NCBI RefSeq assembly: GCF_019216885.1
Contig: NZ_JAAQRC020000001.1
Span: forward strand, 4,653,501-4,717,500
Source: Methylobacterium sp. SyP6R
GTDB lineage: Bacteria; Pseudomonadota; Alphaproteobacteria; Rhizobiales; Beijerinckiaceae
DNA length: 64,000 nt
Reading direction: 5' to 3'
Numbering within the stretch: position 1 is the stretch's first letter; every line of letters starts with the position of its first letter. This document shows, piece after piece, positions 10,012 through 18,126 of the stretch. The notes beneath the pieces are model-generated. The model did no database searches. It saw only the letters and a program-made list of their open reading frames with translations, and was not told where the DNA came from. A program made the position numbers and the translations under genes.

Positions 10012-11541
10012 TCATTCCGGACCAGCCCCTAAAAATTTGAGAACCGTTGCTAGCCGCTTAGCATGGAAGATCGCATCCGCCTGGTGGGTCTCGAAGCCGT
10101 ACTCGTCCTCGACGGGGGCGCCGAAATGGACGAAGGCGAGTCCGAGTTCCAGTGAGGAGAGATGCAGGAGGACGAGCAATCTGCGCCCGTCGGGCAGGAT
10201 GGCTTGCTGCCCCCATCGGAGCTGCAGACCAATCCTTGTGCCCATGAACTGGAACCGGACCCCTTCACCTTCCAGACGCGCGAAGATCGGGTCGAGCCCG
10301 GCTTCCGTTAACATAGCTGCGAGCCAACGTTTCTCAGTGTGCCGCTTCGCACCCTCAGACAAGTAGGCTCGCTCCCCTGGCGTAAGCTCTTCCAGGCCGA
10401 AACGGGTCTCGCAGAGCCCTTCCTCGATCTCGCTTTCCAGAGCCTGTACCACGTGGACCGGTGGCGGCCCGAGCGAGGTCCCTGACCGGGGGCGTCCTAA
10501 ATAGGACAGGTTGCGGACAGTGAGTTCCATATTGAACGCCCAGGACCGCTCAGGCACGAGCCACACGAAGACATCGCGGTACAGAGGGTCCTTGGGGGTT
10601 TTGCTGGACTTGTCGAGCATTCGCGCGATCCGCCCTGTCCACTCGCGCACCTGGCGCAAGCCATTGTCCACGCACTCCGCATCGTCCCCGACCCAGTCGT
10701 CCTCATCCTTGTCAAACCAAGCGGCCAGCGGCAGCAAGACCACGCGGGACCGACCTAGCCTACCGGCCACTCCGACGACGTGTCCCCCGATTTTTAGACG
10801 CGGACCGCGCGCGAAGCCACGGAGATAAGCTGGGAACCAGACCTCGACCTCTGGGATACCGAGTTCGGCGATGGCGGGGAAATCATCTATGGAGGGCTTA
10901 GTCGGCAGCTCGACAACAGCGACCACCCGCATAGCGACCACGGTAAGTTCCGGCGAGAGGTATTCTAGGGCCTCGGGCGCGTCCGGCGGCTCGACCTTTC
11001 GGAAGAAGACCGTCTTCGAGGCGCGCCCTTCCCACGCGCCCTCAATCTGGAAAGCCAAAGTGCCCTCGTCAGTCTCGACGACGGCGATTGTCGTCCCGCG
11101 ACGACGCACGATCCGTGCAGTGCCCCGCATGCAATCTGGGCGTACCGACAGTGCGTCGTCGGGTGCCGAGGGTCCAAGCGCATCGCGTCGCCCTTGGAGC
11201 CATCTCGCTATGGAGTCCGCGTCGGCGAAGCCGGGTACGTCCACCGTCGGTGAAATCGTACAGCCATGCTTGGGCCAGGGTGGCCCCAGGTCGTCGAAGA
11301 AGACGCGGCCGCCGTTAGCGGCCATGAAGAAGAAGACCGGTTCGTAGCACACCGGACATCGGGCGTTCGGGATGGTCACGTTTCGCGAGGACAAGACGGC
11401 ATCGTCGCACAGGTAGGCCCGCATAACCGGCCGCGGCAGGCCAGACGGCCAATCGTCCCGGCTCACGGTATGCCCACTGACCCAGAAGGTCGTGCCGTGC
11501 TGGTTGGTCCGGTAGTGCCCGGTCCTGTCGAACGTCGTCAT
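10012..11541 (-). CDS. Uncharacterised protein with CPVC...GPPWPKHGC motif, defence-island associated
   Basis: This is a 509-residue soluble protein; I do not recognise a named family. Its N-terminal third has CPVC (C62, C65), a Phe-rich segment PVFFFMAANGGRVFFDDLG, and WPKHGC (H92, C94), which together look like a small zinc ribbon. The middle contains short beta-rich stretches suggesting an OB-like or S1-like fold (about residues 125-180). It is transcribed towards the DISARM-like cassette but on the opposite strand, so it is a separate unit. The ATG at 11541 is the first start. Association with defence genes is by position only. Confidence 0.6.
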   Translation of the reverse strand: MTTFDRTGHYRTNQHGTTFWVSGHTVSRDDWPSGLPRPVMRAYLCDDAVLSSRNVTIPNARCPVCYEPVFFFMAANGGRVFFDDLGPPWPKHGCTISPTVDVPGFADADSIARWLQGRRDALGPSAPDDALSVRPDCMRGTARIVRRRGTTIAVVETDEGTLAFQIEGAWEGRASKTVFFRKVEPPDAPEALEYLSPELTVVAMRVVAVVELPTKPSIDDFPAIAELGIPEVEVWFPAYLRGFARGPRLKIGGHVVGVAGRLGRSRVVLLPLAAWFDKDEDDWVGDDAECVDNGLRQVREWTGRIARMLDKSSKTPKDPLYRDVFVWLVPERSWAFNMELTVRNLSYLGRPRSGTSLGPPPVHVVQALESEIEEGLCETRFGLEELTPGERAYLSEGAKRHTEKRWLAAMLTEAGLDPIFARLEGEGVRFQFMGTRIGLQLRWGQQAILPDGRRLLVLLHLSSLELGLAFVHFGAPVEDEYGFETHQADAIFHAKRLATVLKFLGAGPE

Positions 11542-11721
11542 GGCGGAGTCGGATGGCGGTAGCGGCGGTTACGACCTTATAAGTCGGATGGTACGCCAAG
11601 CTCGGCCGTCTCCACCAGTCAACCTTGACGCCTGACCCGCGCGTTCACCATTCGCTCCAGAGGTATAGCTAATTCTGGCCTACACCTTGCCTTCACAGGG
11701 CGGCCCATTCAGGTTGTCAGC

Positions 11722-12255
11722 ATGAGCGAAACAGTCAATCCGTCGCCTGCGTACAGGGTCAGGCTTTGGGCCGTCATCGGCGAGCCGAGATCCGGTAAGT
11801 CGTCCACCATCGGGGCGCTGATGTCCCAGGCTGGGCGGGGGCGAGGCGGTAGGCGCGACATCCTGCTGCGCGGCGGCGGCTGGCTCGTTGTCCATTGCTA
11901 CAGGGGGTCTGTGCAGGAAGCAAATCGGTCGCCGGAGCGCTCCGTCGAGCAAATCCTGAAAGTGGCAAAAACTCTCGCGCGCCACCAGCCCATGGCCTAC
12001 TTCAACGTGCTGATCGCCCTGCGCTCGGACGTCTGCAACGGCCTACCCAAGGCGGACCACTACCTCGCCCACTACCTGCAGGCGGGCTGGGAACTGCAGT
12101 CGCTCATCCTGCTCGACCTCATGAAGGAGTACGACCGATACGCCCGCTTTGGCGCACCGACCGCCGTCATCGACAATTCGGCCGAGGCACTGCTGAAGCA
12201 ACGGCAGCGGAACTGGGTGTTCGGTGCTGCCCGTAACCACTTCGGTTGGGCCTAG
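11722..12255 (+). CDS. Small P-loop NTPase-like protein, unknown function
   Basis: This 177-residue protein has a Walker A-like GEPRSGKSS (residues 20-28) straight after a hydrophobic beta strand (VRLWAVI). A partial Walker B candidate is LILLDLMKEYD in the C-terminal third. The rest has no recognised domain. It stands alone: divergent from the CPVC-motif gene (180-base shared promoter region) and followed by 650 bases without a convincing gene. Small single-P-loop proteins of this kind occur in phage and defence regions, but no function can be assigned. Confidence 0.6.
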   Translation: MSETVNPSPAYRVRLWAVIGEPRSGKSSTIGALMSQAGRGRGGRRDILLRGGGWLVVHCYRGSVQEANRSPERSVEQILKVAKTLARHQPMAYFNVLIALRSDVCNGLPKADHYLAHYLQAGWELQSLILLDLMKEYDRYARFGAPTAVIDNSAEALLKQRQRNWVFGAARNHFGWA

Positions 12256-12910
12256 AAGATATTGTCGTTGGGGACGTCGCGGCAGCCGGCGGCCTTCCCG
12301 ACGTGTAGCCGCCGGCGGCCAGCCGCCGCTGGGATGGCGAAATGGACTAAGGTGAGTGTCGCGAGGCGTATGTCCGGAAATCCGGCGGTCGGTGTATTGT
12401 GGCCTTTCTCGGCTGCTACGGAGGCCTTGCGGGGACGAAGCGCAACGTCGGACATGCTCCCGCGGATGGCGGCGCTCCGCCAAGGCGGCATCGGCGTCGT
12501 TGAGCTCGCCCTCGACGCCGTAGAGGCCGGCCCGCGCCACAGCCCACGCCGGCACCGTCAGGCACAAGAACGGCGTTCGGTGGGACTGGCGGCGGGCTGG
12601 GCGGCATACTTGGTGGCCTGCTCGGCAACCAGCCCAAACCAAGCCCTTGGCAGCTTCCCGCGACCTCGACCTGGGCGACGGGGCCGGCAAGTCGTCGCCT
12701 CAGCGCGGTGCCTCACGACCATCGGGCGAAGGATGGCCTTCGTACGGTTGGTCAGAGCCACCCGCTCTTGCGGAAGCGCCAATACAGAATCGCGCCTAAG
12801 GACGCTGGGGCATGCATATAGCCGCCGGGGACGGGACAACTAAGGACTCGATTTCCTGGTCCCTGGGTGCAATTGTCAGTTCGGGAGAGACGAGCAGGAC
12901 AAAGGGCCCG
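12256..12910. other. Gene-poor stretch in the accessory region
   Basis: Several overlapping frames are open here on both strands, but none has a credible ribosome binding site, motif or sensible composition; they are Arg/Pro-rich as expected of GC-rich shadow frames. It may hold decayed genes. One copy of the inverted motif CCGGAAATCCGG lies at 12374-12385. The last 100 bases lead into the next gene. Confidence 0.5.
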
Positions 12911-13885
12911 ATGCCTCGAAAGACCACCCGGATACACTACAGGCGTCTTCTCAGAGGCTCAGAACCCGCAATCGCCGCCTCCCTGGCCGCGTCGGTCGGC
13001 GCCTCGTTTAAGCATCAGATCGAAGGCGTGGCCGTCTCTGACGACGTGCGGCTCCGGACCTATGCGGACCCGGACCACGGGACCATCATCCTGAACGGCA
13101 GGCTTCCGACCGCGAGCGGCGACATCTTCGGCGAGCTGGTTCGCTTTGACCCAGCAGCCAACATCTCGCTGCTGTACCAGAACGGTCAAACCGCCGCGGA
13201 GCTCGAAGTCCGCGACATGGTGAAGCCGAATGACGCCGAGGTCCTCAAAGGGATGAGCTTCTTTCTCATCCGCGGCGACCACGTCCTCGTCATCGAGCAG
13301 GACCTGACCAGCGCGATGCTTGAACGGTACATGCGCTGGCTTCTTTGCGACCAGTGCCCCATCGCTCAGCGCAATGTCCCGATGAAGCTGATCCCGAAGC
13401 TCTTCCTCGATGACACGGTAGACAAGCTGAAGGACGTTTCCCTCGTAAGGCTGAAGCCGGCGCCGCTGCAGGCGCCCGGATTGGAGTTCGAGGACCCTGA
13501 CGAAACCATTCACTCGGAGAAGCGCGTCTCGGTCACGACCAATATCCTGGCCATCCTGAAGGCCGCCAACTTCGACACGTCAATCATCGAGAACCTTATG
13601 CGGCGAGACGGTGCGACACTTCAGTTGAACCTCGACATCACTCTCAAGGCTGGGCGCAACCGTTACAAGCTCGAAGGCGAACAGGCCATGTCCATGCTCC
13701 GGAACGTGCCGGAGGACGACCTCATCGTGCTGGGTGACGGCGTCCGAAACAACCGCGGCAGGCTTGAACGGCTGGGCGATCAGGTAGATATAGAACGAAA
13801 AGGGAACGTTCTTGACAGGAAGGATGCCTGGAGAGCACTGCAAGAGGCGGCGGCCAGATATCGGGACGCCGGGTTGATCGAATGA
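12911..13885 (+). CDS. Unknown soluble protein, first gene of a two-gene unit with a membrane protein
   Basis: This is a 324-residue protein starting at ATG 12911 (MPRKTTRIHY); a longer in-frame start at 12812 adds an uncharacteristic tail. There is no transmembrane segment and no catalytic motif I recognise. The centre (GMSFFLIRGDHVLVIEQDLTS followed by ERYMRWLL) has the look of proteins that pair a recognition beta-domain with a helical C-terminus in some defence-associated DUF families. The stop overlaps the ATG of the next gene, a four-helix membrane protein, so the two products are probably made in linked amounts. A soluble sensor plus membrane effector is a common layout of abortive defence systems, but that role is inference. 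Confidence 0.7.
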   Translation: MPRKTTRIHYRRLLRGSEPAIAASLAASVGASFKHQIEGVAVSDDVRLRTYADPDHGTIILNGRLPTASGDIFGELVRFDPAANISLLYQNGQTAAELEVRDMVKPNDAEVLKGMSFFLIRGDHVLVIEQDLTSAMLERYMRWLLCDQCPIAQRNVPMKLIPKLFLDDTVDKLKDVSLVRLKPAPLQAPGLEFEDPDETIHSEKRVSVTTNILAILKAANFDTSIIENLMRRDGATLQLNLDITLKAGRNRYKLEGEQAMSMLRNVPEDDLIVLGDGVRNNRGRLERLGDQVDIERKGNVLDRKDAWRALQEAAARYRDAGLIE

Positions 13886-14469
13886 GATTGCGCTTCGCCG
13901 GCTGGGAGTTGAGCGTGGCGGTGCTCTGCGGAGCCGCCGCAGGCTATGCCATGCCCGCTAGCTTCTACGGCGAGGGCGCTGCCGAGATCGTGACCGTCCT
14001 GGGGTTCCTGATTGCTGCCTTCGTGCCCGCCATGGCGCTTGGAGCCACCGCCATCCGCGCTGGTGGGTTCTCGGTCATGCGCATTCGGGCGCTCGGAGCC
14101 GCGGTTGACCGACAGATCAAAGTCTTCGGAGGCCTGTTCCTCTACGCCTTGATCGCGTGCGCGGTCACGATCCTCGGCAAGCTTCTGAAGTGGGGTCTGC
14201 CAACACTGCCCATTGAGGCAGGTACCTATTCCTTGTCGCTTGACCTGTCGCAGGTCTTCCCGGCGGTTCTGACCGCCCTGTTCGTGTTCCTGGGGCTCCG
14301 CTCGGTGTCGTTCATCGGAGGTATCCTGAGCATCCTCACTCTGCAGACCAGCATCGCAGAAGACGAAGCGCGGGCACGCGACCGTGAGCGCGACCGGTCG
14401 ACGGTGGACGAGTTGGCCGCGTACAAGCTGCCGGACAGCTACGGCACCCGGCTCGACGTCACGCACTAG
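13882..14469 (+). CDS. Small four-helix membrane protein, partner of the preceding gene
   Basis: The protein has 195 residues with about four hydrophobic segments (roughly 7-28, 35-58, 78-98 and 118-150) and a charged C-terminal tail rich in Asp, Glu and Arg (EDEARARDRERDRS). It starts by an ATGA overlap with the soluble protein. No known family is evident. Its TAG stop shares bases with the TAG stop of a degenerate phage gene on the other strand, so it sits exactly at the edge of the prophage remnant. A membrane effector role is possible but unproven. Confidence 0.7.
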   Translation: MRLRFAGWELSVAVLCGAAAGYAMPASFYGEGAAEIVTVLGFLIAAFVPAMALGATAIRAGGFSVMRIRALGAAVDRQIKVFGGLFLYALIACAVTILGKLLKWGLPTLPIEAGTYSLSLDLSQVFPAVLTALFVFLGLRSVSFIGGILSILTLQTSIAEDEARARDRERDRSTVDELAAYKLPDSYGTRLDVTH

Positions 14470-15137
14470 GCCAAGCGCCGGAGGGCGAGCCGCGTCCAGC
14501 CGGGCGCCCAGGCCATGATGGCGAGGACCTCGAACTCCGCGCCGTCGTCGTCGGTCTCGAATCGGGCGCCGTCCGAAAATCCGGACAGCGCCGGGTCCCG
14601 CGTCAGGCCGGCCGCGGTCGCGCCGACGGCGAGGTCCACGCGCCCGTCCGGACCCGAGCAGCCGGCGAGGTAGACCGTCCCGGCCCGGGCGCGGCCGTCC
14701 GCGTCGGTCCACTCGGCGCGCGAGGCCTGCGCGGCTTCCAGGTCGGCCCGGATGCGGGCCTTGCCGTTCGAGAGGGGGGCTCGGACGAAGAAGAGGCTGC
14801 CCTCGACGTGGATGGCGTCGCCGCTCGCGAGCCCCAGGGCGGCCGAGCACCGTCGGGCTCGCGTCGAGCATGCCGACCTTGCCGGCACCGCTTCCGGCGC
14901 CGCGGTCCTGGTCGAGCTCCTGCCGGCCGAACGACACGGTGAGCCGGAGCGTGCCGTGGGCGGCCGTCTCCAGCACCGCGGGCACGCCGAGCGCCGGGGA
15001 GCGCGCCTGCCCCCGGGCGCCGACCAGCAGGTTGACGTCCTGGATGCCGTCCATGCTCAGGACCTCGTCGACATCGACGATGTCCCAGCCGTCGGGGCTG
15101 AACCGGTAGGACCGGCAGGGGGTCTCGGACGCGAGTA

Positions 15138-15161
15138 ATACCATTGGCCCTAGAGTTTGAC
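15138..15161 (+). repeat. Left terminal inverted repeat of the IS630 element
   Basis: This end matches the complement of 16291-16313 in the blocks TACCA, GGCC, AGAG and TGAC, with two-base differences between the blocks. Confidence 0.8.
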
Positions 15162-16231
15162 CTGTGCCCAGTCCCGGGCGGTGATGGATGTGACGAGGCC
15201 TGGGTTGTCAGCGAAGAAGTTCCAGGCGTCGCAGCAGGCATCGACGATCTGGCGGTAGTCGCGGAACACCCGGTTGGCGAGCTTGTTCTGACGCAAGTAC
15301 TGCCAGACCACCTCCATCGGGTTCAGTTCCGGCGATGACGCTGGCAGATGCATCAACGTGATGTTGTCCGGCACGACTAGGCCACGCGGGCGGCGCGTCT
15401 TGGCCGTGCCGTGGTAGCCAGCCCCGTCCAGAACCAGGATCGCGTGCGAGCCCGGCGCGACCTGCTTGCTGATCTCGGCCAGATGCAGCGACATCATCTG
15501 CGTGTTGACCGTCGGCAGCACTAAAGCCGCGCTGGTCCCGCGTGCCGGGCAGGCAGCGCCAAACAGATACGTCCACTTGTAGCGTTGGTCGCGCGGAGCC
15601 CGCGGGCGCGTGCCCTTGCGCGCCCAGACCCGCGTCAGCGTGCCCTGCTGGCCGACGCGGGCTTCATCCTGGAACCAGATCTCGAGCGGCTTGGCGCGGG
15701 CGGGGTCGGGCAGGATCTCTGCCACGCGCGCGGCGAAGCTTTTTTAAAAGCGTCCTGGGTCTCGTCGCTGGCCTTGGGATGCTGCGGGCGAACCGAGAGC
15801 CGCACGAAGCCCAACTCCGCCAGATGCTTGCCGACCGTGCGCTCGTGCATCTCGACCCCAAACGACTCCTTGATCCGTGCCTGCAGGTCGACCCGGCGCC
15901 AGCGCACCACGCCGTCCTTGTCAAAGTCCGGTCCCGCTTCGACCAGAGAAGCCAGTTGCTGCTTCTGCTCGGGCGTCAGCTTGGCGGCCCGCCCCGGCGC
16001 CTTGCGGTCGTTCAGACCAGCGAGTCCCTCGGCGTTGTAGCGATGGACCCAGTCGCGCAGAGTCTGCCGATCCATGCCGCAGGAGCGGGCGGCGCCGGTG
16101 CGGTCGGCCCCATCCATCACCAGGGCGAGCGCCAGCATGCGCCGGGCCGCCAGGATGCTGGGCGCCGTGGCGGAGGCGGACCGCAACTCCTCGGCGGTCA
16201 AATCGGTGCGGGTGATGGCGATCCCGGCCAT
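15150..16231 (-). CDS. IS630-family transposase made by -1 frameshifting
   Basis: The first frame runs from ATG 16231 (MAGIAITRTDL) and encodes an N-terminal helix-turn-helix (LRDWVHRYNAEG) and linker. The second frame carries the DDE catalytic domain: FQDEA (first Asp), LVLDGAGYH (second Asp) and SSPELNPMEVVW (Glu). The frames join at six A residues (minus strand, 15745-15740) in GCT TTT AAA AAA GCT. Slipping back one base gives ...FKKSFAARVAEILPDP and a product of about 360 residues, the usual IS630 length. The transposase is probably functional, and frameshift control would keep its level low. Confidence 0.85.
15738..15750 (-). promoter_or_regulatory. Slippery A6 site for -1 frameshifting
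   Basis: On the minus strand this reads CTTTTAAAAAAGC. A slip of one base on the A run joins the two transposase frames exactly where the protein alignment needs it. Either ribosomal or transcriptional slippage could do this. Confidence 0.7.
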
Positions 16232-16290
16232 GGCAGACTCTCCTGATCCCGCAATCGAATCAGAAGCTAACCCAAGGCGCAACACGACGA

Positions 16291-16313
16291 GTCACCCTCT
16301 CAGGCCGTTGGTA
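16291..16313 (-). repeat. Right terminal inverted repeat of the IS630 element
   Basis: This is the counterpart of the left end. Read on the minus strand it starts TACCA and continues with GGCC, AGAG and TGAC. It is bordered by the second TA copy. Confidence 0.8.
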
Positions 16314-16650
16314 TAAGAACTCGAACGAGTGGTCGTCCTCGTTCCAGGACGCGAGGCTCTGGCCGCCGATGGCTGCCGCCCGGGCGCCGCGCGCAAAGCG
16401 CACGTCCGGCGACCCGGCGGGGGCTGGGATACGGCTGTTCGTCGACGTGGTGGCGGCCTGGGGCAAACGTGCCTCTCCGGGTGACGCGGAAAGGCTGCCC
16501 CGGGGGGGGCGTGTCCCGATCTAGGCCACGCCCTTCAGGGCGCGGCACTGTGGGGGGAGACAGGGGAGCCGACGTGCTCTAAATCCCGCGCCCTTGCGTC
16601 GGGCCAGGGTCCGCCCTGTGCGACCGCGACCGAGGACGGAAGGTGACGAC

Positions 16651-16854
16651 ATGAGCGAGCCGGGCGACCAGATGGGGAAGATCCGCGAGGGTTGGCGCAA
16701 GCGGATGGAGCGGGCGCGCGACGAGGCGGATGCGGCTCTTCAGGACATGCTCGACAAGGGCATGGACCCGAACCACCCGGGCGTGAAGTACGCCGAGGGC
16801 GCGCGTGACCGCGCGGCCGCGGCCGTCGAGGAGCTTACGCCGAAGGCCGGCTAG
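16651..16854 (+). CDS. Small charged helical protein, unknown
   Basis: This is a 67-residue protein from ATG 16651 with a GGAAGG ribosome binding site 8-12 bases upstream. The sequence is rich in Lys, Arg, Glu and Ala (KIREGWRKRMERARDEADAAL) and should be one or two amphipathic helices. It lies alone on the plus strand between two minus-strand phage remnants. No family is recognised. Confidence 0.55.
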   Translation: MSEPGDQMGKIREGWRKRMERARDEADAALQDMLDKGMDPNHPGVKYAEGARDRAAAAVEELTPKAG

Positions 16855-16874
16855 GCCAACGGCGGAGGCGAGGA

Positions 16875-17758
16875 CTAAGCCTCGACGGCGGGCTCGAACG
16901 CGTCGAGGGCGGCGTCGGCGACGAAGGCCTGGTCGACGAGGTCGCGCTCGGCCTGCTCCTCGGCCTCGACCTGGGCGTAGATGCTCTGCGCCACCGTCGT
17001 CGCCTCCTTGTCCCACATCGGCGGCTGCGCAGGCGCGCCGGAGCCGCCCGAGGCCGCGCGCGTGCCCCGCGCCCGTCCGGACGCGCCGGGGGCGCTCCCC
17101 GCGGGCGCCTGCGGTGGCGCCGCCGAAAATCCGGCGACCTGCGCGCGCGCCGCGGCGGCCGCGTTCCGGCGCACCACCGTCTCGTGCCGCAGCCCGAACA
17201 GGTTCTGGGTGGCGTAGGTCTTGTCGACGATGTTGGCGTCGATGCCCGCCACGAAGGCGTTGATGTCGGTCGAGAGGTTATTCAACTGTATGATCGGCCA
17301 GTCCCACTCGACGTTGTAGAGCTCTTAGGCCGGCGCCCCCTCCTCCGAGCGGTCGAAGCCGACGCTCATGTTGCGGAGGATGCGCTGCCGGACCCCGTCG
17401 ACGACGTCGGCGCGGTCGAGGCGCCCCTCGACGGCCACCACGTAGGGCAGCGCCAGCCACAGGTTCGTCCAGTCCTGGCGCTCCTGCGGGTTGGCGCGCT
17501 GGGAGATGTACTTGGCGATGATGAGGGCCCAGCGGTGGCTCGGGTCCTTCGAGTGGATCGCCCAGGTGTAGAACCCGACGTTGCCCTTCTCCTTCGCCTG
17601 CGTCGTCGCGACGAAGGGGGCGCCCTCCATGGCGCCGTTGCGCTCGTCCTCGCGCATCCACCGGCCGCAGTGGGCGCACTCGTAGCCGATCTCGGCCACC
17701 TCGCGAGTGACCGTGCCGTCGTCGTAGGTCAGGTCTCGACGCGGAAGCGGGTGCTCAT
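16875..17758 (-). pseudogene. Remnant of a phage terminase large subunit-like gene
   Basis: The 5' piece reads GYECAHCGRWM followed by GAPFVATTQAKEKGNVGFY and a helical region; a CxxC site then G-x-GFY resembles the nuclease part of GpA-type terminases. An in-frame TAA at 17325-17327 splits it from a continuing open frame (ELYNVEWDWPIIQLNNL...) that runs to 16875. Upstream, MSTRFRVE at 17758 is one base out of frame with LTYDDGTVTREVAEIGYE, so a frameshift lies near 17730. The ATPase half is missing. Assignment to terminase is probable, not certain. Confidence 0.5.
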
Positions 17759-18126
17759 GCCCGGCACGATGGCGCGCCGAGCGTGTCCCGTTCCAGGCTA
17801 CGAGGGGCCGGACCGGGCGGCGCGCAGGATTAGATCGCCTCTCCGCCGCCGCCAGTCATTCGAGTTCGCCAAATCGGCCAGCGCCGAGGCGCAGGGAGCG
17901 TCACCTGATGCCCGAAAAAAAGTTTTGTGGCTGGCGGCCCACGCGACCCGTCGATCCCGTGTAGCCCTCGTTTCCGTGCCTTCTGCGGGGCATCCCTTCC
18001 GGACCCATCCGCAGCGCCGAAACAGCCGGCCTTTTCAAATGCTTGCTACGCACGGAACATGCTGAGGTTCGCGCGTCGGGTGTGGTGCCCCGGCGATCCG
18101 CGAGGTTCGGGTCACGGGCTCAGCAC
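17759..18126. other. Intergenic stretch upstream of the polymerase-like gene
   Basis: No credible gene is seen; frames open here are Arg/Pro-rich shadows. An AAAAAAAG tract lies near 17918. The stretch probably holds the promoter of the following gene and may mark a deletion of the missing 5' part of the terminase remnant. Confidence 0.4.

Larger units (their letters stand above)
15138..16313 (-). mobile_element. IS630-family insertion sequence with TA target duplication
   Basis: The element is about 1.18 kb with imperfect inverted ends; both begin with TACCA and share spaced blocks GGCC, AGAG and TGAC. It is flanked by TA at 15136-15137 and 16314-16315, the duplication expected of the IS630/Tc1 superfamily. 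The only gene is a transposase in two frames. Excision in silico restores the interrupted reading frame, which confirms both ends. Confidence 0.88.
14466..16466 (-). pseudogene. Degenerate phage-type gene interrupted by an IS630 element and a frameshift
   Basis: Two coding pieces flank the insertion sequence: 16316-16466 (...NEDDHSFEF) and 14466-15137 (LLASETPCRSYRF...). Removing the element and one TA copy restores one frame across the junction (GAG TTC TTA CTC GCG). Near 14835-14890 the 3' piece also changes frame, after ...GKVGMLDA and before ALGLASGD. No proper ATG start with a ribosome binding site is seen upstream; the frame is closed by TAG at 16521-16523. The product is unrecognised. 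Nearby phage remnants suggest a structural or tail-associated protein. Confidence 0.65.

Noticed and set aside
12262..12843. 193-codon plus-strand frame and opposing minus-strand frames
   Set aside because: No ribosome binding site, no motif, and low-information Arg/Ser/Pro composition; kept only as a gene-poor stretch.
12911..14469. Assignment of the two-gene unit to Kiwa (KwaA membrane protein and KwaB)
   Set aside because: Gene order is reversed compared with Kiwa and I could not see a convincing KwaB-type sequence, so only the general layout is reported.
13886..15144. Long minus-strand frame continuing past the pseudogene into the membrane protein gene
   Set aside because: After about codon 95 its composition becomes Arg/Gly-rich shadow; the true continuation is in another frame, indicating a frameshift.
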